64,000 nucleotides of DNA from Burhinus oedicnemus (lineage: Eukaryota; Chordata; Aves; Charadriiformes; Burhinidae). Location of the stretch: assembly GCA_008921705.1 (NCBI GenBank), contig VFFE01007767.1, positions 2,027,566 to 2,091,565 of the forward strand. The letters are read 5' to 3'. Within the stretch, counting starts at the first letter, position 1. Each line of letters begins with the position of its first letter. The position numbers and the translations under genes are program-made. Under the pieces are notes generated by a model. The model saw nothing but the letters and a program-made list of their open reading frames with translations, searched no databases and was not told the DNA's origin. Of this stretch, positions 1-13,060 are shown in pieces.

Positions 1-3000
1 CCCACCCAGGCAGTGTACGTGCACATGCCTTTTAGATACCTACATAAAAGGTGCCTTTGCATGGTTTCTACTGCAGTCACAAAAGCACCAAGATAACACG
101 TGCTGCAAGCAAGGAATGAGGCTTTGGAGCATGCAGAGTGCACAGTGTCTTATTTGCACCTGATTTCCCAACTCGTTTTGTTTCCACTTAACAGGATTTA
201 AGTAGGCCAATAAACATGCCGACCACAGGGAAGGGTGGGAGAAGCAGAGGTGTGGAAAGCAGTAAGGCTTCTCCCTCCTCTGCCAAGGAGATGGCCTCGA
301 GGGAGAGAAAAAGAAGCGAAAGGGCAAGGTGACAAGTTGGAAGAGAGGAGCAGGAGAAGCTCTTTTCTTCCACGGCATTTCTCTTCCAGAAGCCCCCTAA
401 CTCTCCCCAGGTGCCAGAGCAACAAGCTCTGATAAGCGCTTCATCACACATTTACTTCCATGAGTAGAGGCTAAAAATAAGTTGCTGGTGTGGGTGTGCT
501 GCTGCCGGAGGCAGCCCTGTCTCCCGCTTGCTTTTCCCGGGCGTTTCTTCTTGCCGGGGGCTGGAAGCACCCACCACCTGGCCCACAGAGAGGGTAGCTC
601 ACACACCACCCCGAAGACCTCGCTCCCACTCACCAGCCTTCGCACTGATGGCTCTTTTTTTGCTTATTTTTAAAATAGCATGTTAATGAAGAACTCCTTC
701 TTCACTTGTAGAAACACAGAAAAACAGGTTTTTCCAGGACTGCTGCATTGCCTTCCTTTGCTTTGGGAAACAAACACCACAAAAACAGACCCTCCTCCTA
801 TTTTTCCTTAGAGACATGTGTGGGAGAGCAGGGATGGGTAGATAATAATTTTCTTGAATCAGAACACACTATCCCCTAGGTACATTTAGGCATCTGGTAT
901 ATGTTCTTTTTTTTTTTTCCCCCCTCATTTTTGCATGTGGTTTTAAGCATGTAAAGCTCTTTCCCCTTTAATCAGCATAATGACAGTTTTTGTTTAAATC
1001 ATCCCTTTTAATCTGCAAAGTTCTCATGACGGTTTGGGGGATTGTGTAGGTAGGAGCTACCTCACCCACTGCTGCTGAAATGCAGCCATCTCCCGGATGG
1101 AACAAGGGGTCATGCTGGCTCGTGAATACTTCACAGGAGGGTTTTTAGGAGGGAAAAGAGAAATAGCTTCCAACTGAAACTGCCATAAGATTTTAATTAA
1201 GACAAATGTTGATGTCCAGGCTGGAATTTGTGGATAACTTATTTAAACAAAGTAATAATAAACTGAAGCTGTGATGCAAGAATATGACAGAGACTGTGAA
1301 AGAACAAATTTAGCTGTGAGCAAAATTGATGGAGCCATAGAAGCCTTTGTGGGGAAAAACAGTGAGGTGATCAGTCACTTTTTAAATTTGGCTATCACAT
1401 AGAAATAAATACTTCATGTCACAAAGCATTAGAATAAAGCAGAGAGTTATATGATTTTATTTTAAAATGAAAGACTTCTTTGATTCAGTGTGATTTTTTG
1501 CTTATTACCAATGGAAGACTATTAGTTTTGTCTATCATTTTACTTCAATTTCTACCCTAAAATCTCAGGCTGGCATTTGTAGAAAGAGAAAATCTTGGAT
1601 TTGGACAGAAATATTTTTACACTTTAACGTGGATGGCTTGGGTTTTTCTGATATTTCATGTATTCCAAAGAGATGCCACAGCATGTTGCATATTTCAGTC
1701 TGGACTTGTCTGGACCAATTAAGCTGCTCTTAGACGGGCTGCTGAGTTCCTTAGGGCGATATTTTCAAATGCAAGTTCCTCCAATTAAACATCTGAATAA
1801 GAGATCTGGCAGTGTAAGTGCTGAGCACCTACAGCTTTTATTGCTTCTAATGAATATCTTTACTGTAAACACACAGCTTTCCTGAACAACAGGCTTCAAT
1901 TTATCTAGGCGCTTACAGTTAGGAACCAAAGTTTGAAAACGTTGCTTCATGTCAGTCATTTATAACAAAGTTTCATGAAAACCTTTCTCTGATAACTCTG
2001 GGGATCACCCTGCTGAAGAGCGAGCCATAGTCCTGCGAAGGGCGAGCAGGAGTTGGCAGCCTGTGGATGTCCTGCTTGGTGATTCACAGCACTCAGGATT
2101 AAAAGAAATGCGTTTTGGCGGCTTGCCACAGCAGGGAGCATGCAGCTGGCCACCAACAGGAGCTAGCAAGGCTCCTGGGAAAATGTGCAGATTTTTAGGA
2201 TGATTTGAATGTCATTCCAACCTAAAAATATGGCGGATAAATTCTGACACATCAGTAGATGTGTTTTTTCCGCTAGGTGAAAGAAACTGGGGTCAGCATC
2301 AGTGAATACAAACAGCGGTGAGAAAGATCCCGTCATAAGCAGAGAGGAGTTTTGCCTTCAGATAAGTTCATAGAAATGAGTACAATAACCACTCAGCGTG
2401 GCATCCGGACCCCAGCATAGCAATGGGTTCTGGTAACGTGTAGCTGTGACCAGGTTTTAATGCAGCACCTTCCTGTGACAGCTGGTGCCATTGGCTGAGT
2501 TCTCTTGCCCTCCTCCTTGTTCACGCTGGGAGTGCTTTCTTTTACCTTACTTGGGGAAATTTTTCTGGGTCTGTTTCTTCCTTTCCTCAGAGCATAAAAA
2601 GATCTGCACCGGGGCTGTACCTTAGGTTCACGTACACTGAATTCATTGCTTTGCCTAATTACCGTGACCCGGGGAGGGCTCTGTGATTTGTGCTCTGCTT
2701 GCTTTCCTCCTGCGGTGAGTACGGTGAACTCGGGCTTTCCCCTGGAGCACCGGCCGGCAGCCGAGGGGGAGGTCGGGCAGCATCCAACGCAGGACGCGCC
2801 TCAAAGTCAGGGAGGCTGCAGGCAAGTGGGGTCCCTTGGTTCAGTGCTAGGGATGGTGGGCAGCCATGGCTCAGGCACTGTGTCTCTGCTTATCAAGGAG
2901 GAAAGACTTCTGCGCATTCATACTGTCGAAATCAATATTGCCACCAAACTGAGAGTTCTTGTGAGCAAGGACCGGCTTTGTAACTCGTCATTGATTCAAC

Positions 3001-6000
3001 AGAAAACAGTGAAATGTTTGTGTTAGAAATACAGAAATAAAAGCCAGAGACATCCGCTAGCCCATGAGCAGGCATCGGGGAATAGTAAAAATAACTCCTA
3101 CAGAGTCTGCAGGGTGTCGAGTGGGCAGTTGCCCTCCTGCTTCCTTCAGCTCCCGAGAGCACGGGTGCTGGCGTGTGCCTGCTCCTGGCATGGTACTGTT
3201 TTCAACTGATGGTGTCTGAAAGGAACATGCCATAGATTTTTGCACCTCATAATGGTGAAATAACACACAGAGAAAAGTGGGCTTGTCATGGAAGATGGTT
3301 TTATGTTGCATTCAGCTGCTGAATCACCTCCTGGCCTGCAGTTCCCCCAGTGAGAGAGAGTATCGTAATGCATCCATTGCACAGATGTAATATGAACTTT
3401 AGTTCATATAGACATGTATAAGCATTTAACTTTTCTGAGAAAGTGCTATGGAAAACATTGTTACAATAAATGTTTAAAAATAAGAACATGTGGGTAGTAT
3501 TCACTTTCCCTCCAACAGCAGTATGTCACTAATAGCGTGTCCAGGCAAGTAAAGCCTTGTAGTTGTGATACTGTGGGACCCCAAAGGCTCTGTATCTTTG
3601 GAAAAGCAGATCCTTCATTCAGACAACCTCAATTTGGACAATTTGACACAAATGTGATGAAGAAATATTATTGTCATGGTAATAAGAGCTCACGTGCTGG
3701 GACAATATTTCAGAGTTAATAAACTCATCATACATGAAACACAGCCTGTTTATATGCATATTTACAGTCTGTCACATAGCCAGTAGCCATCTTCGGCACA
3801 AGCCACAGGACAAATAGTTTTCTTGAAGGTCAAGAAAAGCAGATTTCCATTTTTCTTTTCATTTTTCTTCTTTATTTGAAATGTCAAGAAGACACTCAAA
3901 TGGGTTTTTTGCCTATGCTAAGTGTGCTCTTTAGAGCACTTGATTGGAAAGAGTTATTTTATAAGCGCCGTGTTATTTTTTGATGTATTTGTTTACCATC
4001 TGTACACTGCCAGGAATGCTAGCAACTTCGAAGATGTGTATGATAAGATTCTTCTCCTGAAGAGATAAGTTTCTGTCAAGATAAAGGCTAAGGAAGTTCC
4101 CAGAGACAGAAAATAAAAAGTGTGAATTGATCAAGAGATTAAATTAAATCCTTCTTCAGGTCATGGGATTTTTTTCTTAGTTCTTTTTTTGTCTGTGAAA
4201 ATGTGTGAAGTGAATTTACGGGAGAGATTTTTAAAAAGGAAAAGAAGGAAAAAAGGTTTCATTTATGTAAATTAGTGTGGAAAATAACTGGAAATGAGCA
4301 TGGAAGGATGTTATGAAGAGCAGAGCCATAAAACTGGGTAGAACAAAAGAATGATTAGTGGAGGCAGACATGAGCAGAGGAGCAGAAGCAGCAGCTCGCC
4401 TGGCACTTGAAGAGAGGCCTCTCTGGTGCCCTGTGGCTGCTCGCTACGTTGGCATCTCTGCAATATTTCACTTTTCCTTATTCAGGTACCGTCTGGTTTC
4501 ACCGCTCATTATTTGAAATGTTATTGTATTTAAGGGGCCCTGCACTTTTTTGCATTTTTTTCCAAGTTAGCGAAAGAACTAAAGCAGATGTATTAAAAGT
4601 GCATACTTTGGACAAGCTGTAACAGACAGACATCAGTCGTGAGGCATGATTAACCTGCTCTAGGTGACCCTGCTCTGGCAGGGGGGTTGGACTAGGTGAT
4701 CTCCAGAGGTCCCTTCCAACCCCTGTGATTCTGTGATTAACCACGGTTTTAATTCTTGATCAAATCCCAAGAGCAGTTAGAAGATACTGGATCGTATACT
4801 TAAATATATACCCCGAGAAGGTTACAGGGATGTATATCCTTGTATACTAAGAAAATCAAATAAAATATAATCTCAAGGCACTATGTAATTATAGTTAAGT
4901 TTTCAGCAGAATCGTTCATCCTTTCTGCTGAGCTTCTTACCCTGAACTAGCATGGGCAAGATCTTTTATCAGAGAAGTCCTCAAGGAGGTTAAGCTCAAT
5001 TTGGCTGCCTGAAAAATCAAGCATATTGCACAATGGAACATGCAGGGGGATGTCTCCTAACATATAGCTGGCAAGGGGAAGACCATGCCTGACTGAGGAA
5101 ATTATAATGTAACTAGTACTGGCATAGGGAAAGAAAGACCTGGTGCCTAGTTCTGAAACTTCTGAAAAGTTTTCTGGCAGTTATCCCAGAGGTGTGGCTA
5201 GGAAAGCGCTTGTGTTTCCTTGGGTTTGTGAGCATGTGTGGAGTATCTGTTTACAAATATCTTGATTTTTGGATGGTGCTACTCCTTAGTGGGCATGTCT
5301 AGATTCTTCTGTTAGGCATTATGTTTTTTGCCCTTTGCTAGCAGGCAGCCACCCAGGCATGGTGATGTTCTGTTCATTGCTTTCACTGGATTTGTGCAAC
5401 ATGCAGTTACAGCAGCATCCTGACTCTAGTAGCAGCAGTCTGCACTGTGACTCTAGCTGGGTTCACATGGGTCCTGAAACATGGGCTATAGGGTGAATAT
5501 TTATTTTGTAAATGCTTATGCTGCACGCTAGTTCCTGAAAAGTGAGTGTTTAAAGGAACACTTGCTGAAATATTATTTTAAGTTTTTGAGTAATTTTAAA
5601 GTAAGTTAGTGAACATTCTGTGGAAAAAATATATATGGTACCATTTATTAAGTATTTCTCTGCCATCTGTCTTATTTATCTTATTTCATGTTGAAATCAA
5701 GATGCCAAATAATTATGACAAGGATTGGATAATGCTGAAGGTTTCTGCCCTGCTTTCTTCAACTATCTTTACCAGTCTTTGTAGTTTATGGCTCCATAAA
5801 TGTTGCTTGTTCTCTCCCCACTTCATGGGTTGGTTTTCTGAAGAAGTCCAATAATAAGAATGCTTTCCTATTAAATATGCACTCATATCTCTCAGTTACT
5901 TGAATAGCCACTGTTGTTGCTGTGTTTGAGGATTTTTTCATGTTTAAAATTCCAAATTACTTCTGAAATGCAATGTTTACATGAGTTGAGCATGACAGTT

Positions 6001-8549
6001 TGAAACCTTTTATAAAGGGTAAGTATGTACATGGTGGATCTCATTAATAGCTTCATTGGTTTTATGTTTGCAGCACTCCACTTACTAGAGTGGAACTACT
6101 ATGGATTTGCACTGGTGTTAAGAGCAGGACTGGGCTTCAGGTCTGAGCAGAATCCATGATGTGCCTCTGCCTTGCTTTGGAAGGCTCCGGTACTCCCTTG
6201 GGGCTGCAGTATGTGGGCTGAGGAATGAGGGCGGCCAAAAGGGTGGGTTTTTTTGTCACAGTAATGCTGATGTTATCATCCAGGGGCATCTGAGATGCTG
6301 TGTGTTAGGTCCTAAAGAATTGCCCCAGGGACAACCAAAGAAACACAACATTGCTGAGACTGGCTCCATCTGTGCATTGATGGGAGATGCTAGGCAACCG
6401 CACAGCCAAAACTGTGCCTATTGCTTCTGGTAATCGAGTATCCCCTTACTGCTTAAATATGCGCCTCTCCGTACATGTCGATAAACTATGTACATGCAAC
6501 TGCGTGTCTCAAATCACATCTGGGGATTCAAATGAAAGAGAAACAAAAATAAGCAAAAGCAAAGCAAAATAAGCTTGATTGATATTAGCAGAATATTTTT
6601 TTGCTTGAAGAAACAAAAGCAATCCCCTTCCCAGCAAGCTCTGCATTTAAAGACCTTTTGCAGGTTGATTTTGTTGGGGTTTTTTGCATCTTATGTTATC
6701 TTTAGTTATGATTTTCTAGAAAGTGAGAGTTATGTGCCTTCTAGCTCCCTATTAATGGATACATACAGAGAAGTTATTAATCAGTACAGGGAACTACAAA
6801 GCTGTAATGACTTGGCTTGGTAGTACTTCTGTAATATGCCTGTGTAAATAAAATACTTCAGCAGTGATGGTTCCCAAGCCATTTTGGAAAGTTGAATGAA
6901 GAAGTACTGACTAATCAAATTCTTTCTCTGTGTTTGCAGGTCACTTGTCACCTCTGTAAATTTTCATGCACAAGTCCCCGTATTTACAACCTGCAGACTA
7001 GAGGTGACCATGTCAGAGGCACTTCAAAGCATACTTTAGTTTGCTGAGAGCAAATGTTGTTAGCTTTAAGTCCTGCAAAAATTTAATGCTCTTGAGCAAT
7101 TTCACTGCGGGACTTTGGATAATACCTAATACTTCAATATTAGCATTTCAAAAGTGGAAAGTTCTGGAGGATTTAGCTTTCTTGTGAGGTATTTCTAATT
7201 TATAGTAGTTTGTGAGCAACTGCACAACTTGGCAACAACAGGCCTCTATAGCCAGCTAATGAAAATCTAATAAAAGTTAAAGTTCTTCATACTTTCAAGG
7301 TCACATAGGGAATATTATGTGGTGCATGCTATTGCTGAAACGAGCTCACCTCATTTCACTTGAAAAACCACTGAAGGAACCAAATGTCAGCAAGATAAGT
7401 CATCTTGGCTTTCCAGAAAAAAGCAAAATCTTTTCTGGATCTTGACAGCATCTTCCAACCTAGAGTTGAAGTTGATTTTAATACAGGGGATTTTTAATGT
7501 ACTAACATCTGACCTTAAATGATAGGGAAGAGGAAAGCGTATATGTTTTATGACATCTTGTGCCTGGTGCCGATTATAGGCCTTTATAAAGCTGATATTT
7601 ACATACTGGTTTTGGGACAGAGTAAGCTTGCTTTGCTTTGTATTTCTGCTTGTACAATGTCTGTTCTAGTTTGTTGTGATGTAGAGTTTGCTTGAGAGAC
7701 TGGAAAATTAGTCTTCCAAAGTAATAGTAACATGTGGTTGAGGGATTTTCACTAAACAGTATTGAGTATACTTCTTAAAGCAACCTCTCTTTGTAGAAAG
7801 CACTTACAATGTCGCTTACAGTTAGCAAAAAAATGTTCAGGACGTTGTATCTCCTATTGAGTGTGTTTTTATCAGGCAAATCTTACCATGAAGAGTCAGT
7901 AGACATGCATAAATGAAACCATCTCCCTCCCCTCCTGAGAGAGTTGGCTTTTTCCAGATACTGTGTTTAGAATTTTGCTAGCATGATTGCCCAGTAAAAA
8001 TCATACTTAGTTTGGTCAGTTAATGAAGACATTTCTTATTTGTGCTCATGCAACAAAAAGCAAAAGACTTGTTTGTGATTTCAGCTAGAAACATTGGATA
8101 GCTATTTTGGCCTTGCTGCATGACCTGTACCTTTCATAGGCGGCACAGCAGCATATACTGAGATTGATAGCTTACAACTACATCACAGTAATTCTTTTCA
8201 GAGGCTTTTTCGTAGTAGACTTGTCAACATAAGTGTGTGTGTGTGTGTTTGTGTGGACAGGCCTATGGTATAGTGGTTGTTTGAGCAGCAAGGAATGGCA
8301 TTACCGTAGATCTCCTCAGCACATGCCTTATCCTCAGGGCCTTGTTAGCAACAAAATTTGCAATATGGATGTACAACCATAAAAACCATAGCAGAATACA
8401 CAAGGACACTATTTTCCTAAATAACCTACACAGAAGTGACCTTCAGCATACCAGTATTTGAAGAAGTTTGGACTTCTTCCTTCTTCTCTTTCTTTTTTTT
8501 CCTGTGTTCCTGTTTCAGCACACCAATAATGAAATGCTCTGTTTTGCAG
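1..8549 (+). other. Intron of KIAA1217 (3' part), upstream of first exon in window
   Basis: AT-rich non-coding sequence that ends at the acceptor TTTTGCAG of 8542-8549. All open frames here are short and lack recognisable domains. The only repeat I recognise is a CR1 tail at about 4650-4738. A slightly GC-richer stretch at 2590-2900 contains a GTGAGT donor-like site at 2715 but no upstream ATG. A (TG)n run of about 15 bp lies near 8233. Nothing else can be supported; the start of this intron lies before the window. Confidence 0.8.
4650..4738 (+). mobile_element. CR1 LINE 3'-end fragment
   Basis: About 90 bp matching the end of avian CR1: a 'ctctggcaggggggttggac' block, the 'gatctccagaggtcccttcc' block, and the terminal short repeat of ATTCTGTG units. 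Only the last part of the 3' untranslated region is present, the usual result of severe 5' truncation in CR1 insertions. It lies in sense with the host gene. It carries no coding sequence. Confidence 0.85.
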
Positions 8550-8745
8550 ACAAGAAGCCCAAAGCCGTCCCAGAGCCCACAGCCCAATTTGGGTGACCAG
8601 ACAGAACACCTCTCTGAAGCATCTGCTGATTCCTTAGAGGCCATGTCCGAGGGTGATTCTCCAACCCCCTTTTCGAGGGGCAGCCGCACACGGGCAAGCC
8701 TTCCTGTGGTGAGGTCGGCAAACCAAACGAAGGAAAGATCACTGG
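8550..8745 (+). CDS. KIAA1217: KIAA1217 internal exon: Ser-rich linker before the N-terminal domain
   Basis: A 196-nt exon starting in phase 0 after TTTTGCAG and ending after one base of a Gly codon, followed by donor GTAAGA at 8746. It encodes about 65 residues beginning TRSPKPSQSPQP and containing LSEASADSLEAMSEGD, SRGSRTRASLPVVRS and NQTKERSLG, which I recognise as KIAA1217 just before its N-terminal folded module. The segment is Ser-, Pro- and Arg-rich and probably disordered, with several SP and RxxS-type phospho-acceptor contexts (inference). The start is set by homology: residues before TRSPK do not match the family, and the phase fits the next exon. A second acceptor-like AG with a longer pyrimidine tract lies 31 nt upstream (8517-8518); its use would shift the frame. 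The preceding coding exon is outside the window. Confidence 0.93.
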
Positions 8746-10439
8746 GTAAGACCGTGCTTCAGTCCTTCTCCTCTCTGCTCCTAGCCTGTGTTTTCCCTTT
8801 GTGCATTTAAAATAGTCTTTAAATAGTTTGGGGTTAAAAATTAAAGACTTTGGTAGCACGTTATTTTTAATGTCAGGTTGTTCTTTGGAAATGAGCTCAG
8901 TATGGGGTACTGGGTAACTTGGGGGAACGGTGAAATTATTCTCATAAGATCTGAAAGTCTGCTGGGAACATGGTAGACAAGGAGAAGACACAGACCCTGA
9001 CATGAAATGCTGACTAACAGTTAAAACCCAATGTTGCAGATTTTTGCTAAGCCTGTGCACTGTGTGGCAGTGAACTTAGTACAAGGTTGCACCTGCTTTA
9101 CTTTATCATCTCTTCAAAGCCAGACCTGGTAGGAAGAAGCCTAGAGATATTATTGCCTGACAGATCCAGCTCTTAGTGAAAAGACTTGGTATTTACGTGG
9201 CAGTAGCTTTCCAGGCGGAGGATTTGAATGGATATGCTGACAGAGATGCCCTTTACTTTGAGGCAGTGCCCTTCCATCTGCATGGTGACACGGGTGATCT
9301 GTTAGCACAGGTGGATGTCTCTGCTTCCCACGTTCTTCCCATATCTCAGGGTTGAATTAAGCCCAGCTGTGGACCAGAGCTCCTTTTATAAGAGTGGATT
9401 TTGTCCTGGAGACTGCTCTCAGCTGATGGATGGTACGAGTAAAGGCTGTTTTTTTGAAGGAGGACACCAGAGGGCAGTTAAACTGCTGTGAGAAGGTGGC
9501 ATTAACTTGCATGCGGATTGCTGAGGAGGACAGGTTTTTGCTCAGAGGTAATAAACTGAAATGCTGTTTTCCTGTAGACTCATCTCCCGACATACAGAGT
9601 GACATAAACCAAAGGCTGGGCTGTAAATCATACCATGCTTGTAAGCTTGTCACAGTGGTTTACTCATTCCTCAACAATCTTAAGACAGTTTCTGTCAAGA
9701 GTATTGTGATATCTGACAAAGACAACAAATGAGAAGAAGACAGAGCTGGAAGGGGTCCCTGCCACCCCCAGAGCTGGCAAGTGCAGAGCAGTGGGGCTGG
9801 GGACAAGGGGCTGGTCCCTGCCCATGTCAGCTCATGGAGTGGCACTGCCACCTTCCCAAAGCCCGGTGGGTCATCACTACGTCAGACTCTTTGGGGAGAA
9901 ATTTTGAAGACACCAACCTGGGCAAGACTTTTTGGTTTAGAGGTGCTTTTAAGAGCAAGCATGTAGCACATGTATGTTTACTATGCATGCAGAGGATTCA
10001 TCTCTGCTTATATGTCACTGCTGGCTGGGGCATCCTCAGAATGGCTTGCTTGACCCTGAGATTTTCTTGAAAATACGTATTTGCTTCAACGCAAAGTCAA
10101 GTGGATTGGGCCTTTGCAGGTCCCTGTGTGACTTGCAGTCCAGCCTCACAATGTGGGTTTCGGCTGGCATTCGGCGATTACCCCAGGCCGTGTAGAGTAT
10201 CTCAGCTCAGCTCTGAAATTCTGTTTTGGATGTGAGCTGGGAACTGAAAAACAGCTTTCAGAAAGCTTTTTGTTGGCATCAAAGGGGGTGGCCTGCTATG
10301 CACCAGTGCTTTGTGTGGTGTTTTCTCACCCAAAAGCTGAGATAGAAACAACTTTCTCATTGTTAGTGCGTACATCTGAAAACAATACAGCATCCCTGTT
10401 TCTGGAAAAGACTTAAGTGCTCATCACTATGAATAAACC

Positions 10440-11110
10440 TGGTAGGTTATAGGAAGGGCAGCACCTGATTAGACCAGGAGTCCGCCTGGCCCTGTGTTTT
10501 GTCCCCAAGAGGGGCCATAGTCTAGGTCTTGCTAGTCTAGGCAAGAGTAAGAGCAGGGTAAGTGTGTGTGTATGATCCTTTCCCTGAGTACACTCCCAGC
10601 CTCAGGCTATCTTTAGCTTAGGGATTTCGTGGTTATGGTTTCTGCCTGTGTAATAACCTTCAAGAGATGTCTCCTCCAGGTACTTGTTCAGTCTCCCTTT
10701 GAACCCATGTAAATTTTTCACATCCACAACAGTGCAGCTGTGACTTTGGCAGCAAGTTTTGCTGGTTTACTGCCCAATCATCGCTTTTCTCTTGCTTTGT
10801 TTTGTATTTGCTTATCTGCTCTAAGTTAATGTTGGGCCCCCTTGTCCTTGTGTTGGAAGTGACAGCAAACATTAGATCGCTATCTGCGCCCCCTGGGCCA
10901 TCCCTGATTTTGTAGGCCTGTCATTTCCCTCCGGCCATCTCTTCTCCAGGCTGAGAAGTGCTGCTGTAATCACTTGTTCCTCACCCAGAAACCATCCCAG
11001 ACATTTGATTATCATTGTTCCCCTTCTTTGCACTTTTTCCAGTTCAACAGTATCTTTGCTGAGATGAGAGGACCAGAGTTGCAGAAGTTCACTGTTAAGT
11101 GGTCCACTCT
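10440..11110 (-). mobile_element. Ancient CR1-type LINE 3' region, reversed, degenerate
   Basis: Read on the + strand, this shows the block order of an old CR1 3' end in reverse complement. First comes a 3' UTR-like 'gattagaccaggagtccgcc' block. Then come blocks resembling the reverse complement of the ORF2 C-terminus: 'ccctttgaacccatgtaaat', 'gttggaagtgacagcaaaca', 'catctcttctccaggctgag', 'cccttctttgcactttttcc' and 'gagatgagaggaccagagtt'. The same order is known from turtle and crocodile CR1 copies. Divergence is high, with indels and stops, so it probably predates modern birds. The 5' edge near 11110-11150 is uncertain. It is not functional. Confidence 0.7.
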
Positions 11111-11322
11111 TAAGCCCTCTTTTTTAGCATCTGTTGCATGTGCTGAAATGTGTTGTCCAGGTCCTAATGGAGAATGGTCACATGGAGATGTACTATTTTA
11201 TTTAGTGGCCAGGATTTCAGACCTTGCAAGACACCCTATCTCAGCCTGTCTTGCATATATGAGGGACAAGATCCTGACTTATCCCAGCATGAACAGGCAA
11301 AATGCAGGGGAAAAAAGGAAAG

Positions 11323-11351
<29 letters not shown>
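11323..11351. repeat. Poly(A) homopolymer, 29 bases
   Basis: An uninterrupted run of 29 A bases preceded by an A/G-rich stretch. It could be the tail of a retroposed copy or simple slippage. The 200 bp upstream do not match any element I recognise, and I see no flanking duplication. The length is prone to sequencing error. Confidence 0.9.
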
Positions 11352-11353
<2 letters not shown>

Positions 11354-12599
11354 AATATGAAGTATTTGAATTGAGAGTTTTTAGATTTGAAATTGGAGCA
11401 AAATAAGCCTTTTCCCATTTGCATTGCAGGAGGGGTCACAGCTATATGTGTAGCTTAAAGGGATCATCATACTAGCCAAATAGGAAGTAATATATTGTCA
11501 CCACCCCACAATCTGTCATTTTCAAGTTGTTCCAGGAACTATTAATGGCAAATGTGTTTTTTTTAAAAGATAGTCTAAAAATGATTCTAAAATAGTTCAA
11601 TTTTACATTATTATTCTTCAATACATTTCTTTTACAATAGTGTCCTTTTTGGTCTTTTCTGCCAGTGTGTTCCAACACCACCACGAGCAATGTTCTGAAA
11701 TTTTAATTTTGAGACTCTCTGCAGAGTGTGTCCCTGTTGGGATTGTTTTTAATTCCAGCAGTACAAGGGGATTGTTTATTTTTAAAAACCAAGAAACTGT
11801 TTATAACTTCAATTTTAAAAGCGTCATGAAAATATTTCTGTTCACATAATTTTAAACAAAATATGTGTAATCACCTCTCTTTCCATGTCTATTAATTTTT
11901 TAATTTAATCTAATTTAAATATCAATTATGTTTGATCCTCAGACAACATAATTTTAGTGAGGAAAATGACCAGCTTTTGTGAATTTTTATTAATTTTACA
12001 TTTAATATCTCAATACCATTGTTTTAAAAACCTGGTATTTTCTTTTTGAATTCCTAATTCTTCTGTAGGTTCCTATTTTATTAACTACAAATGAGTCAGT
12101 TTGTTTTTAAATTGTGGTCTGAATTAACATGGAGCCTGAGAAGGAATAGCGGTAATGCATTTTTGGCTACCCCAACATCATGGTTTTGTCAGTCAGGACT
12201 AATCTAATAGGACATGGTATTCTGACATGTGAAGTTATGGCATGCCATGCAGAGTCGACCCAGAAAACAGTATTCCAACTGTAAGCCCGCTTAAAATTTC
12301 AGCCACAGCTTTCAAAACGAAAGTCTTTCTTGGCTAAGAGGTCCATCAGAAATCGGCACTTGTCTCATCAATCTGCAGCATGGAAACCAAATGAGATATG
12401 AGAATAAATTAATTCACTGTGCAAGAGAAAATTAAATGTAATTTAAAATATCTATTTGAAAGCTGGGAGTTCTTCCAGTGTGATAACTGTGGGAAAAAAT
12501 TATCTAGCAAAACTGTCAGAGCAAGAATCAGCTGAAACCTGGAAAGCGCTCAAAAGCTTTCAACAAACTTCACTTGCAATTTGCCTGGAGGAAGCAGAA

Positions 12600-13060
12600 C
12601 CTGAGAAGCGCCCAGCGAGGTTACGCCAGCAGCCAGCCTGTGCCTGCACCGCAGCTCGCGGCTGTCGCTGCTCCGGTACCGCCGCAACGAAATGAAGACT
12701 GACAAATATTTTCACTTGCAGTCTCTCTTGTGGCGCAGCTGTACAAACGATGGGCCTGATCCTCTGTAAGGGCAGGTGCCAGCATTCTCTGTGGAGACGG
12801 AGCCATCGGGGCAGTTGAGACAATCGGTCGCAGCCCCCAAAGGCAGGCTGTGATTAATACCTCCGATTGCAGTAACGGCTGTAGGTCCTCCCGCAGGATC
12901 GGGCTGTACACGCAGGGTTGGACTAAAGAAGAATATGGAGGTATTAGGAGGGATTTCCATAAACGCACAAGGATGTGGGTTTGAGAAATCACTGAGGAGG
13001 ATGAAGCTTTATGGCTCGCGAGCTGCAGGCGCTTTCTCTGGGAGTCCTGGCCAGGGCACC
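12600..13060. promoter_or_regulatory. Local CpG-rich patch in intron; possible regulatory element
   Basis: Within AT-rich intron, 12605-12692 holds about ten CpG dinucleotides in under 90 bp, and scattered CpGs continue to about 13060. The first part is G/C-rich with 'cgcagctcgcggctgtcg' and 'ccggtaccgccgcaacg'. Short open frames cross it on both strands (+ 12456-12695; - 12621-12992), but neither shows a domain or clear splice context. A CpG-dense intronic patch can mark an alternative promoter or enhancer; that is inference only. Confidence 0.3.

Noticed and set aside
2590..2720. Possible alternative first exon: TATA-like 'cataaaaag' and a GTGAGT donor at 2715
   Set aside because: The TATA match is poor, there is no ATG before the donor, and such matches are frequent by chance.
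8233..8247. (TG)n run as a regulatory Z-DNA element
   Set aside because: Too short and too common to support a claim.
8515..9060. Open frame of 181 codons on the - strand
   Set aside because: It is antisense to the conserved exon 8550-8745 and runs into intron; no recognisable protein.
12621..12992. Open frame of 123 codons on the - strand over the CpG-rich patch
   Set aside because: No family match and no supporting signals. The patch itself is kept as a possible regulatory element only.
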